The notes under the pieces were generated by a model, which saw only the letters and a program-made list of their open reading frames with translations, was not told the origin of the DNA and ran no database searches. A stretch of DNA of 64,000 nucleotides from Alteromonadaceae bacterium UBA2620 (GTDB taxonomy: Bacteria > Pseudomonadota > Gammaproteobacteria > Enterobacterales > Alteromonadaceae), in assembly GCA_002339125.1 (NCBI GenBank), contig DDJQ01000058.1, positions 30,155-94,154 of the forward strand. Reading direction: 5' to 3'. Below, one piece after another: positions 49,477 to 58,251 of the stretch (position 1 is its first letter; each line of letters starts with the position of its first letter). Position numbers and translations under genes: made by a program.

Positions 49477-50556
49477 TTACCAGTCGGTGAGCGCCGTCAT
49501 ACTAAACACCTCACCTTCGAAACGTAAGATAACCCGTTGCGCTTCAATATTAACTATCTGAACACGATCGGCAATCCAGTCGCCTTCGCCCTTGTCGTCA
49601 CCATTTACCCGCACCCAACGGTCGGCTGGTGCAGAGGCGTACATATGAGCACTAAAATCCATGGTTGGTAAACGGGTAAGCAAACGCGCCGGCAACTGAT
49701 CAACCCGCTGAATATCATCATGCACCATCACCACGGTGTCTGAAGCCGAAGGTTCTATACCACGCGCTTCTTCTTTTTCCAGGTCGGTTAGCACTTTATT
49801 AAACCGGGCCATCAATTCAGGCGACACAGCCACCTTATCGGTTTCATTGTCTGCCACCGCGGGATAGTCTTCTGCCGCTGGCGTTTCCGGTTCAATAACT
49901 ACAGGTTCAGGCGTTGCTGTATCGCTTTCGACTTTAGCCGTCATGTTACTTGCCGTTTGCTCTGATGAGCTGTTTTCTTCTGCTTTACCGGCTTTCTCAA
50001 CAGTAGGCTTAGCATCCTCAACGGCCGCTAACGGAGAGCTCGCTACCGTTGACGGCGCTGCAACAATAGTCTGACTCACAACCCGCTCACTGACCGGGTC
50101 CGGACCATTTAATAACTGTTCAAGCATGGCCGGCCCTACGGCCAGGAAGTAGCCGGTGGCTACCCCACCAATGGCAAGTAATAATCCGGTCATAACAGGC
50201 TTAACCAGAAGTTGCCATTGTCCGGGCAGGCCATTGACTGTAGGCAGGAATAAGCTGCGGTTAAACTGATCGCTAATAGCGCTGTCGGTTTTTTGTGCAT
50301 TAGTGTCGTATTGCCCGCGCAGTAGTGCCTGAGTTGGCGTTTGTTCGGTGGTCACCAAGGCTTCATCGGTGCAGATCTCAACGGTTTGCTCAGGATCATA
50401 TTCAATTTCCTGCACGCCCATCTCAATCAATCCCTGGATCATGGCATCGCTGGTGATAAGGCCGGACTTTTTGATTTTCACCGGGCCATTTTGCGCCGTC
50501 ACCTGCACAATCATCATGCCAGGCGTGGCTTGTTCTATGGGAATGATCTGGTTCAT
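49477..50556 (-). CDS. GspB-like type II secretion accessory protein with N-terminal DUF3391-like domain
   Basis: GspB works with the ATPase GspA to place the type II secretion channel in the envelope. The 359 aa protein starts with a small domain (IPIEQATPGMMIVQVT, KKSGLITSDAMI) resembling the start of the neighbouring HD-GYP protein. One membrane helix follows (PVMTGLLLAIGGVATGYFLA, around residues 125-144), then a Glu/Pro/Thr-rich periplasmic linker. The C-terminal T2SSB-type domain ends with RVILRFEGEVFSM. I place the start at the ATG at 50556, which overlaps the GspA-like stop (ATGA) and has GGGGGA before it. The upstream ATG at 50568 is possible but less likely. Confidence 0.82.
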   Translation of the reverse strand: MNQIIPIEQATPGMMIVQVTAQNGPVKIKKSGLITSDAMIQGLIEMGVQEIEYDPEQTVEICTDEALVTTEQTPTQALLRGQYDTNAQKTDSAISDQFNRSLFLPTVNGLPGQWQLLVKPVMTGLLLAIGGVATGYFLAVGPAMLEQLLNGPDPVSERVVSQTIVAAPSTVASSPLAAVEDAKPTVEKAGKAEENSSSEQTASNMTAKVESDTATPEPVVIEPETPAAEDYPAVADNETDKVAVSPELMARFNKVLTDLEKEEARGIEPSASDTVVMVHDDIQRVDQLPARLLTRLPTMDFSAHMYASAPADRWVRVNGDDKGEGDWIADRVQIVNIEAQRVILRFEGEVFSMTALTDW

Positions 50557-51458
50557 GCCATCCCCCATAAATAGCCGCCTACCAGGGCGCTGAAGAAAAT
50601 TCCGGCGTATATCAGGGTTTGCTGGCCGCGCAGGCGCTGTTGTACAACGTCTTCACCTAAAATTTGTTCTGCCGCTGCTAAAAACAGGTGCTTTTTCACT
50701 ACCGGTTTTTGCTGGGTAAAAGCCAGGGTCATGGCCCGGTCGCAAAGCAGATTAATTACTCGGGGGATCCCGGCAGTAACGCGGTACATGGTACGCACCG
50801 TGGCAGCACTGAATACCGAAATATCGCCGTTGGCTACGCTCAGGCGATGATTCACATAAGCCTTTACTTCGTCAGCATTGAGCGGTAGCAGATGATAACG
50901 TGCGGTGATCCGCTGGGCTAACTGGCGCAGTTCATTACGTTTTAGCAATTGCTGTAATTCAGGCTGACCAATCAGTACCACCTTGAGCAGCTTTTCGCGA
51001 TTGGTTTCAAGGTTGGTCAACAACCGCAGTTGCTCGAGCACTTCAGGTAACAGGTGCTGCGCTTCGTCAATCATCAGCACGGTGTTTTTACCAGCATTAT
51101 GGTTATCTGCCAGTTTTTGCAAAATCTTATCGGTAAAGTATTTCAGGCTGGCCTGATTAGGATCGGTTTCAACATTAAGCTCATCGCACACCGTTGCCAG
51201 CAACTCAATAGCTGATAAGGTGGGATTAAGAATCATCGCCACCTGGGTTGAATCGGGCAACTGCTGCAACAACTTACGCGAAACGGTCGTTTTGCCGGTG
51301 CCCACTTCGCCGGTTAGCATTACGAAGCCACCACTTTCCCGTAACCCAAAGGTAAGATGTGCCAGCGCTTCCTTATGGCGCGGGCTCATATACAGGTAAT
51401 CGGGGTTGGGCGCGATGGAAAACGGATTATCAGTTAACCCGAAATATTGTAAAAACAT
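50553..51458 (-). CDS. GspA/ExeA-like AAA ATPase
   Basis: AAA ATPase that works with a GspB partner in secretin assembly. The start at the ATG at 51458 (MFLQYFGLTDNPFSIAPNP, the usual family start) gives 301 aa; the longer frame opens with TTG and adds 21 unrelated residues. Walker A is LTGEVGTGKTT at about residue 47-57, Walker B VLMIDEAQHLLPE, and the sensor region AQRITARYHLLPL. A single membrane helix near the C-terminus (IYAGIFFSALVGGYLWGM) ends the protein, so the periplasmic peptidoglycan-binding domain of Aeromonas ExeA is missing. Its stop overlaps the GspB-like start. Confidence 0.87.
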   Translation of the reverse strand: MFLQYFGLTDNPFSIAPNPDYLYMSPRHKEALAHLTFGLRESGGFVMLTGEVGTGKTTVSRKLLQQLPDSTQVAMILNPTLSAIELLATVCDELNVETDPNQASLKYFTDKILQKLADNHNAGKNTVLMIDEAQHLLPEVLEQLRLLTNLETNREKLLKVVLIGQPELQQLLKRNELRQLAQRITARYHLLPLNADEVKAYVNHRLSVANGDISVFSAATVRTMYRVTAGIPRVINLLCDRAMTLAFTQQKPVVKKHLFLAAAEQILGEDVVQQRLRGQQTLIYAGIFFSALVGGYLWGMA

Positions 51459-51490
51459 GTAGTGCCAGCTGAACTGTCCATATGTTCGGT

Positions 51491-51518
51491 AAACTATCAG
51501 ACTGTCGGTTGAAGTCAA
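51491..51518 (-). promoter_or_regulatory. Possible promoter of the gspAB-like pair
   Basis: On the minus strand TTGACT (51518-51513), a 16-base spacer and TAGTTT (51496-51491) lie about 30 bases before the GspA-like ATG, in the gap divergent from cca. Confidence 0.4.
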
Positions 51519-51584
51519 CAATACCGTGTTTTCAGGCGCTTACTCGGGCATAATATGCCTATTATTCAACAGCAGATTGTGAGA

Positions 51585-52697
51585 ATGCAGGTTTATTTGG
51601 TTGGTGGCGCAGTACGCGACAAATTACTTCATCGCAAAGTCACCGAGCGTGACTGGGTAGTAGTGGGCGCAACGCCGGCGCAGTTACTGGCCGAAGGTTA
51701 TACGCAGGTGGGCAAAGACTTCCCGGTGTTTCTGCACCCGCAAACTCAGGAAGAATATGCCCTCGCCCGCACCGAAAGAAAAACCGGCGGCGGCTATACC
51801 GGTTTCAGCTGCCACACCACACCCGATGTGACCCTCGAAGAAGACCTGCTGCGTCGGGATCTCACCATCAATGCCATGGCAGAGTCCGCCAGCGGCGAAC
51901 TCATTGACCCATACAATGGTCAGGCGGATTTGCAGCAGCGGCTACTGCGCCATGTATCTTCGGCTTTCAGTGAGGATCCACTGCGGATATTCCGGGTTGC
52001 CCGGTTTGCAGCCCGCTACGCCTACCTGGGGTTTTCCGTGGCAGAAGACACCATGAAGCTTATGCAAACCATGGCTGCATCCGACGATATCCGCCATTTA
52101 AGTGCAGAGCGCGTATGGCAGGAGACACGCCGGGCACTAATGGAAGACAACCCCGAAGTGTATCTTAGAGTATTACAGCAATGCGGCGCACTTAAAGCCT
52201 GGATGCCGGAACTTGAGTCTGTAATATCTGATGAGTCAATAACAGCCTCACTACAGCAGGCAGCAGCATCTGTACAGCCCTTAACTGTTCGCTGGGCAAC
52301 AGTCTGCTGGCCCCTTGAGCACCAGGCTCTAGACACGCTGCAAAAAAGACTCAAGGTGCCAAATCAGCAAGCCGACTGTGCGCAACTGGCAGCAAAAATA
52401 ATGCCTTCACTGGCCGAACACATTCACCAGAGCGAATGGCTCCTGGACGCGCTCAATACCTGCGATGCCTGGCGCCGCCCCGAACGACTGGAGCGTCTGA
52501 TACCGCTGTTTACTGTTGTCTATCCTGAGCAAGGGCAGCATTTTAAAACGGTATTCACCGAAGCGCTTGCAGCGGCTAATCAGATAGACGTGAAAGCCAT
52601 TGTTGCTGCCGGGCATAAAGGCCCCGACATCAAACAGCAACTTAGCCAGCAACGGCTAAAACAGATTGAACAGAGCATCACAAATCACGGCGTTTAG
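51585..52697 (+). CDS. cca: CCA-adding enzyme (tRNA nucleotidyltransferase), type without HD domain
   Basis: Builds or repairs the 3' CCA end of tRNAs. The start at the ATG at 51585 (MQVYLVGGAVRDKLL) gives 370 aa; the frame also offers an ATG ten codons earlier. The catalytic head has GGAVRDKLL, TERDWVVVG with the metal acidic pair, RTERKTGGGYTGF, RRDLTINAMA and DPLRIFRVARFAARY. The C-terminal HD phosphohydrolase domain of E. coli Cca (HTLM, CHDLGKG) is not recognisable. This matches the shorter gammaproteobacterial enzymes (type 2). It diverges from the gspAB-like pair. Confidence 0.93.
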   Translation: MQVYLVGGAVRDKLLHRKVTERDWVVVGATPAQLLAEGYTQVGKDFPVFLHPQTQEEYALARTERKTGGGYTGFSCHTTPDVTLEEDLLRRDLTINAMAESASGELIDPYNGQADLQQRLLRHVSSAFSEDPLRIFRVARFAARYAYLGFSVAEDTMKLMQTMAASDDIRHLSAERVWQETRRALMEDNPEVYLRVLQQCGALKAWMPELESVISDESITASLQQAAASVQPLTVRWATVCWPLEHQALDTLQKRLKVPNQQADCAQLAAKIMPSLAEHIHQSEWLLDALNTCDAWRRPERLERLIPLFTVVYPEQGQHFKTVFTEALAAANQIDVKAIVAAGHKGPDIKQQLSQQRLKQIEQSITNHGV

Positions 52698-52744
52698 CAG
52701 ATTTAATGCTACAATAGCGCCATTCATGCGACAGACGTATTTTT

Positions 52745-53944
52745 ATGACATTCGAACAACTAGAATTAGACGATGATCTGTGCCGGGCACTCGCGGATAT
52801 GGGCCTGAGCCGCCCTACTACCATCCAGTCCATGGTGGTACCCCAGGCCATGGAAGGTAAAGATATTCTGGCTTCTGCCCCAACCGGGACAGGTAAAACC
52901 CTGGGCTTCTTATTACCCGCCTGCCAGTTTCTGCTCGATTTTCCGCGCAAACAGCCGGGCGCTACCCGTATTCTGGTTCTGACACCGACCCGTGAACTGG
53001 CACTACAGGTCTATGAGCAAGCCGTTGCCGTTACCCGCTACACCGATCTTATTTGCGGTGTGATCACCGGCGGTATTAACTACGGCGCCGACCGGGAAAC
53101 CCTGTCGCAAAACCTTGATATCCTGGTGGCTACGCCAGGACGTCTGTTTGAACACATCGAACAGGAATCGGCAGATTGCCGTGACATTGAATGTTTAATT
53201 CTTGATGAAGCCGACCGCATGCTGGATATGGGGTTTTCCGGGATTGTTAATCAAATCGCTTCTGAAGCCCGCTGGCGTAAACAGAATATGTTGTTCTCGG
53301 CCACGCTGGAAGGCGCTGGCGTGCGTCATTTTGCCAATGATCTGCTCAATGAACCTGCAATCATCGAAGCCGATCCACCGCGTCGTGAGAAAGCCAAAAT
53401 TCACCAGTGGTATCACCTGGCCGATAACCTTGAGCATAAGCTTGCCTTACTGGAAAAAATCCTTAAGGAACAAATCACCAGCGCCGTGGTGTTTGTGAAA
53501 ACCCGCGAGCGTCTGCAATGGCTGCGTGAAAACCTCCAGCGACTGGGCGTCAACGTCTGTTACCTACAGGGTGAAATGCCCCAGGACAAACGTAACGCTG
53601 CCCTGGCCAGTTTTAAATCAGGAAAACTAAACATTCTGCTGGCTACCGATGTGGCCGCCCGCGGCATCGATGTACCCAACGTCAGCCATGTGATTAACTT
53701 TGATATGCCTCGCAAAGCCGATGTTTACGTACACCGGATAGGGCGTACCGGGCGAGCAGGCGCTAAAGGCACTGCCATTTCGTTAATCGAAGCCCATGAT
53801 TTTGAGATGGTCGGCAAAGTCTCGCGCTATATGGATGAGCCGTTTAAAGCCCGTTTTGTTGAAGGCCTGCGCCCTAAACACAAAGCGCCGGAAAATAAGG
53901 CTAAGAAAAAGAAATCCAAAACCACCAAAAAGAAAAAGAGATAA
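52745..53944 (+). CDS. srmB: DEAD-box RNA helicase SrmB
   Basis: ATP-dependent RNA helicase; SrmB acts early in 50S ribosome assembly. The 399 aa protein starts MTFEQLELDDDLCRAL like SrmB. It has the Q motif PTTIQSMVVP, Walker A APTGTGKT, PTRELALQ, DEAD in LILDEADRMLDMGF, SAT in FSATLEG, ATDVAARGID and HRIGRTGRAG. A short Lys-rich tail ends the protein. It lies five bases before rdgB, so they may be cotranscribed. Assignment to SrmB over RhlE or RhlB rests on the N-terminus. Confidence 0.88.
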   Translation: MTFEQLELDDDLCRALADMGLSRPTTIQSMVVPQAMEGKDILASAPTGTGKTLGFLLPACQFLLDFPRKQPGATRILVLTPTRELALQVYEQAVAVTRYTDLICGVITGGINYGADRETLSQNLDILVATPGRLFEHIEQESADCRDIECLILDEADRMLDMGFSGIVNQIASEARWRKQNMLFSATLEGAGVRHFANDLLNEPAIIEADPPRREKAKIHQWYHLADNLEHKLALLEKILKEQITSAVVFVKTRERLQWLRENLQRLGVNVCYLQGEMPQDKRNAALASFKSGKLNILLATDVAARGIDVPNVSHVINFDMPRKADVYVHRIGRTGRAGAKGTAISLIEAHDFEMVGKVSRYMDEPFKARFVEGLRPKHKAPENKAKKKKSKTTKKKKR

Positions 53945-53949
53945 TTATT

Positions 53950-54549
53950 ATGTCACTGCCTGCTAAAGTGGTTCTGGCTACCGGTAACACCGGGAAAGTC
54001 AAAGAGTTTGCCAGCCTGTTTGCTCCACTCAATATTGAAGTGCTGCCGCAAAGTGAATTTAACGTCAGCAGTGTGCCGGAGACCGGTACCACCTTTGTGG
54101 AGAATGCCATTATTAAGGCCCGCCATGCGGCGCAGGAAACCGGTTTACCCGCTATCGCCGATGACTCAGGCCTGGTGGTTGATGCCCTGCAGGGGGCACC
54201 AGGTATTTACTCGGCGCGCTACGCCGGTGAGGATGCCTCAGACAGCGACAACATTGCCCGATTGCTTACCTCTTTAGGCGAAGACAACGCAAACCGGGCC
54301 GCGCACTTTCAGTGTGTACTGGTCATGATGCGCCACGCTGGCGACCCCATCCCGTTCATCAGTGAAGGGCAGTGGCATGGCAGCATTACCCGCCATCCTC
54401 ATGGTGAAGGCGGTTTTGGCTACGATCCGGTGTTTTACGTGGATGAGTTTAAGTGCACTGCTGCAGAACTTGAAAAAGCCCAGAAGAACGCAGTGAGTCA
54501 TCGTGGCCAGGCCATGCAGCAATTACTGGCACGTATCAAAGGTCTGTAA
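53950..54549 (+). CDS. rdgB: XTP/dITP diphosphatase (non-canonical purine NTP pyrophosphatase)
   Basis: Hydrolyses ITP, dITP and XTP to monophosphates, preventing their use in nucleic acids. The 199 aa protein (E. coli 197) has ATGNTGKVKEFASLF at the start and the purine-binding ETGTTFVENAIIKARHAA. It also has the metal region ADDSGLVVDALQGAPGIYSARYAG and FGYDPVFY, then SHRGQAM at the end. Its stop overlaps the hemW start by one base (TAATG). Confidence 0.96.
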   Translation: MSLPAKVVLATGNTGKVKEFASLFAPLNIEVLPQSEFNVSSVPETGTTFVENAIIKARHAAQETGLPAIADDSGLVVDALQGAPGIYSARYAGEDASDSDNIARLLTSLGEDNANRAAHFQCVLVMMRHAGDPIPFISEGQWHGSITRHPHGEGGFGYDPVFYVDEFKCTAAELEKAQKNAVSHRGQAMQQLLARIKGL

Positions 54550-55688
54550 TGCGCTTACCCCCTCTGGGCCTGTACATTCACATTCCCTGGTGTGTGCAAA
54601 AATGCCCCTACTGTGACTTTAATTCCCACGCGCTGAAAAGCGGGCTGCCAGAACAGGAATATATCGCCCATTTACTGGCCGATTTAGAGCAGGACGCCCG
54701 TTTGACCGGTGAGCGGCCGGTAGAGACCATTTTCATCGGCGGCGGTACGCCAAGTTTATTTAGTCCCGAGAGCATAGGACACTTGCTTACTGAAGCGCAA
54801 AAACGCGTGCCTTTTGCGCAGGACATAGAAATTACTCTGGAGGCCAATCCCGGCACCATAGAGGCGGCCCGGTTTGAAGGATACGTAGCGGCAGGGGTAA
54901 ACCGATTTTCTATTGGTATTCAAAGCTTTCAGGCCCGGCATTTAACCGCGCTGGGGCGTATTCACGACCCGGCCCAGGCCTTATTCGCTATTACCCAGGC
55001 CGAGCAAAGTGGTGTTAAAAGCTTTAACGTGGATCTGATGCACGGCTTGCCTGATCAGACCCTGCAGAACGCACTCGATGACTTAAGCCAGGCAATAAAC
55101 CAACAGCCAAAGCATTTATCCTGGTATCAGCTCACTATTGAACCTAATACGCCGTTTTACTCCAGGCCGCCGGAATTACCCGACGATGATATCCTGTGGG
55201 ATATCCAGGCTGAAGGTCACAAATTACTGGCTGCGGCTGGCTATGAGCAATATGAAATATCCGGCTACAGTAAACCCGGTTTTCAATGTCGGCATAACCT
55301 CAACTACTGGCGATTTGGCGACTATATTGGCATTGGCTGTGGCGCCCATGGCAAATTAACCAACATCGAGAATCGCACCATTACCCGCACGGTAAAAGTA
55401 AAGCATCCTCGTGGTTACATGACACTTAACCGGCCTTACCTTGATCATCAGAACCAGGTTGAGGAAAACGATCTGGCCTTTGAGTTTTTTATGAATCGTT
55501 TTCGACTGGTGGAGCCCTGCCCACAGGCCGATTTTGCGGCACTCACTGGTACATCTCTCACCACGCCACAGCAAGACGCTCTAGGTCAGGCCATCAGTAA
55601 TGGATTGCTGGCTGAAACAGCACACGACTGGCAGGTCACCTCAATGGGCCGTCGATACCTCAATACCTTACTTAGCGCTTTTGTTTAA
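54549..55688 (+). CDS. hemW: Heme chaperone HemW (radical SAM, formerly HemN-like)
   Basis: Radical-SAM family heme-binding protein thought to insert heme into target enzymes. The 379 aa protein has the cluster motif CVQKCPYCDF near residue 16-25 (CxxxCxYC, without the fourth cysteine of HemN). It continues with TIFIGGGTPSLFS, EANPGTIE and RFSIGIQSFQ, and the C-terminal HemN domain YWRFGDYIGIGCGAHG. The rdgB-hemW order is typical. It lacks the N-terminal extension of true coproporphyrinogen dehydrogenase HemN. Confidence 0.94.
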   Translation: MRLPPLGLYIHIPWCVQKCPYCDFNSHALKSGLPEQEYIAHLLADLEQDARLTGERPVETIFIGGGTPSLFSPESIGHLLTEAQKRVPFAQDIEITLEANPGTIEAARFEGYVAAGVNRFSIGIQSFQARHLTALGRIHDPAQALFAITQAEQSGVKSFNVDLMHGLPDQTLQNALDDLSQAINQQPKHLSWYQLTIEPNTPFYSRPPELPDDDILWDIQAEGHKLLAAAGYEQYEISGYSKPGFQCRHNLNYWRFGDYIGIGCGAHGKLTNIENRTITRTVKVKHPRGYMTLNRPYLDHQNQVEENDLAFEFFMNRFRLVEPCPQADFAALTGTSLTTPQQDALGQAISNGLLAETAHDWQVTSMGRRYLNTLLSAFV

Positions 55689-55840
55689 AAACAATGGCAG
55701 CAATAAGATTCATTGCAAAAAATTAGCTGAATCGAAAATTTACTCTACTATTAACTAGTAATAACAAAGCAGCCTATTTAGTTGCTGTATTTTTTGCTAA
55801 ACAGGGACGCCAGCAAAACCCGTTAGTTGCCGGAGTAAGT

Positions 55841-57763
55841 ATGTCCATTCAGCGTAAATTTCTTATTGCTATCACTGTGGTCATTGCCGCTTTTGCAGTA
55901 GTGATTGCGTTTATTACTTCTATTTCTGCCTCCTCAGAGGCTGAAGATAAAATCAGCCAACAAAAAGAGCAGTTGTCTGCCAGACTGACAAACATTCTCA
56001 CCGTTACAGACTCGTTGATGCACGAACGCGTAGTTAGCAGCATGAAGCTGTTAAAAGAACGGGGGGATGAAATGGGTACTCCCTCCCAGGGCGGCGAGGT
56101 AATGGTGAAGCAAACCCCGGCCACCCAACTGTTTATTGGCGGCGAAGCACAAGCCAATAACTTCGCATTGGTTGATGGCCTCACCGCCGTAATGGGCGGC
56201 ACCGCCACACTGTTTAGCAAAACCGGCGATGATTTTATCCGGGTCAGCACCAATGTTATCAAAGACGGTGAACGGGCGATTGGTACCAAGCTGGCACCGC
56301 AGGGTAAGGCCATGGCGCAGATCAGGCAACGTAAAGCCTATTATGGTGCCGTGGATATTCTCGGCAGCCCTTATCTGACTGCTTACGAGCCCATGTTTAA
56401 CGCGGCTCAACAAGTCATAGGTATCTGGTACGTGGGCTATTCTGCTGACCTCAATGTTCTCGAAGAAGCCATTACCAAAAGCAAATTGCTTGAAGAGGGG
56501 TTTGTGGCGCTGAAAGACAGCAAGGGTAACCTGCGCATGTTCTCTTCCCACGTTAATGAAGCGACGGTGAATAACGCACTGGCTAACGGCGATGACAACT
56601 GGGATATCAGCATTATTCCCTTTGAAAAATGGGGCTATGAACTTATCCTGGCCGCGTCCAGTGACGAAAAGTCATCATTGGTAGCTGGTGCAGTATTCTC
56701 AGTGTTACTGAAAATCATTGTTGCCAGTGCGGCGATTCTGGCAACCATATTCTTCTTAATCAATTATTTGGTGGGTAAGCCTCTGGACCAGTTTATTGGC
56801 GTTGTGAACGATCTGGCCTCTGGTGAAGGCGACCTCACATTTCGCTTCAATGCCAATTCCAGCGACGAATTCGGCCAGATGGCCCAAGGGTTTAATAAAC
56901 TGCTTTCGCAACTACAAACCACTCTGAGGAGCGTAAATCAGGCCACAGACACCATGCTTTCCCAGTCCCGGCAACTTAATGACACTGCGGTGAAGTCCAG
57001 CTCGACGGTAACAGAACTAACCAGTGAAACCAGTGCCATCGGCGACGCATTATCAACGTTGCAGGAAAATGCGGTCGCGGTCTCCACTAACATTAACCAT
57101 TCTAATGAAGCCGCCGGCGCTGCCGACAGTGACACCCGAAACAGTGTCAGCGTGTTGTCAGCAACCATTAAAGACATTGAGGCCCAGGCACAGAATATCG
57201 ATACGTCGGTTCAGGTCATCAATGAACTGGCTGCCGCCAGTGAACAAATCAGTGGCGTGATGGATGTTATCCGTAATATCGCTGAGCAAACAAATTTACT
57301 GGCACTCAACGCAGCGATTGAGGCCGCGCGGGCCGGAGAGCAAGGCCGCGGGTTCGCCGTGGTCGCAGACGAAGTCCGCTCACTGGCCAGTCGCACCCAG
57401 TCATCCACTGAAGAGATCCGCGTGATGATTGAGCGCTTACAGCAGGGCAGTCGTGAGGCGGCAGATAAAATGCAGCAAAACAAAGACAATGCATTCGCTA
57501 CCGTACAGGTGACACAAAACGCCGGCGAGTCTCTGGAGAAATCATTGCATGCCGTTGCCACCATTACTGAGTTAAATCAGGAAGCGGCGACCATGGCCTC
57601 ACGGCAGGCCAGCATCACCGAAGATGTGGCTAAGCGCCTGACCAGTATTCAGAAGGTGGGCAATCAGAACAGCGATTACGCCCGCCAGGTTGCGCATAAC
57701 TGTGCGCAGCTGGTAGACGAAATCAGCAGCATGCAGCAACAGCTCAAACGCTACCGGTTTTAA
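55841..57763 (+). CDS. Methyl-accepting chemotaxis protein with periplasmic Cache-type sensor
   Basis: Transmembrane chemoreceptor. The 640 aa protein has a first membrane helix at residues 8-29. A periplasmic Cache_3/Cache_2-like ligand domain of about 250 residues follows ([41 protein letters not shown]), then a second helix at about 285-310. A HAMP domain ([21 protein letters not shown]) leads into the coiled signalling domain with the conserved hairpin tip [20 protein letters not shown]. No CheR-binding pentapeptide is seen at the end. The ligand is unknown. The ribosome site is CGGAG. Its stop lies one base from that of the convergent mutT, leaving no room for a terminator. Confidence 0.93.
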   Translation: MSIQRKFLIAITVVIAAFAVVIAFITSISASSEAEDKISQQKEQLSARLTNILTVTDSLMHERVVSSMKLLKERGDEMGTPSQGGEVMVKQTPATQLFIGGEAQANNFALVDGLTAVMGGTATLFSKTGDDFIRVSTNVIKDGERAIGTKLAPQGKAMAQIRQRKAYYGAVDILGSPYLTAYEPMFNAAQQVIGIWYVGYSADLNVLEEAITKSKLLEEGFVALKDSKGNLRMFSSHVNEATVNNALANGDDNWDISIIPFEKWGYELILAASSDEKSSLVAGAVFSVLLKIIVASAAILATIFFLINYLVGKPLDQFIGVVNDLASGEGDLTFRFNANSSDEFGQMAQGFNKLLSQLQTTLRSVNQATDTMLSQSRQLNDTAVKSSSTVTELTSETSAIGDALSTLQENAVAVSTNINHSNEAAGAADSDTRNSVSVLSATIKDIEAQAQNIDTSVQVINELAAASEQISGVMDVIRNIAEQTNLLALNAAIEAARAGEQGRGFAVVADEVRSLASRTQSSTEEIRVMIERLQQGSREAADKMQQNKDNAFATVQVTQNAGESLEKSLHAVATITELNQEAATMASRQASITEDVAKRLTSIQKVGNQNSDYARQVAHNCAQLVDEISSMQQQLKRYRF

Positions 57764-57764
57764 C

Positions 57765-58166
57765 CTATCGTTTCACTTGTCGTGCCATCAAAGCATCAAT
57801 GATTTCCCGGTTAGCTGCCGGGAAGTCATCATAATTCAGATTATCCAGTGCCAGCCATTTTCCTGGTTGGCCTTCGGCACCGGTGGGTTCGCCGTCAAAG
57901 CCTGTTACTGTATACACATGCAAACGCACGCACTTATCACCGTAATCGTGCTCAATCATTATCAGTGGCTCACAGAAGGTGGTAACAATAGCCACTTCTT
58001 CCTGTAACTCTCTGCCCAGCGCAGCTTCATGCGCCTCACCCTCTTCCACTTTGCCACCGGGAAATTCCCACTTACCACCCTGATGTTTATCGCTGGCGCG
58101 CAAACAAACGTAGGTTTGGTTATCGCGTAGAATGACCCCTACCGCCACATCGATGTATTTCATCAT
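57765..58166 (-). CDS. mutT: 8-oxo-dGTP diphosphatase MutT (Nudix)
   Basis: Clears 8-oxo-dGTP from the nucleotide pool to avoid A:T to C:G mutations. Starting at the ATG at 58166 (MMKYIDVAVGVIL) gives 133 aa, close to E. coli MutT (129); the frame upstream is not conserved and crosses the secA terminator. The Nudix box is GKVEEGEAHEAALGRELQEE followed by VAI, where the usual Gly of EExGU is Ala. Other MutT features are GGKWEFPGGK and WLALDNL. Downstream of secA as in E. coli. Confidence 0.93.
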   Translation of the reverse strand: MMKYIDVAVGVILRDNQTYVCLRASDKHQGGKWEFPGGKVEEGEAHEAALGRELQEEVAIVTTFCEPLIMIEHDYGDKCVRLHVYTVTGFDGEPTGAEGQPGKWLALDNLNYDDFPAANREIIDALMARQVKR

Positions 58167-58190
58167 TCGTTTCCTGTTCTCTATCCGCAT

Positions 58191-58232
58191 AAAAAAAGCC
58201 GGTAACCTGCACACCACAGATAACCAGCTTTT
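58191..58232 (-). terminator. Terminator of secA
   Basis: On the minus strand AAAAGCTGGTTATCTG pairs with CAGGTTACCGGCTTTT, allowing G-U pairs and one mismatch, and runs into seven T. It lies between secA and mutT and partly in the mutT leader. Confidence 0.75.
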
Positions 58233-58251
58233 GTTGTTCAGCGCTTTTGGC

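Noticed and set aside
51459..51521. N-terminal extension of the GspA-like frame
   Set aside because: It opens with TTG, covers the likely promoter and precedes the conserved family start.
55800..55840. Possible c-di-GMP (GEMM) riboswitch before the chemoreceptor gene
   Set aside because: Only short fragments resembling the conserved loops are present and the two-helix fold cannot be drawn.
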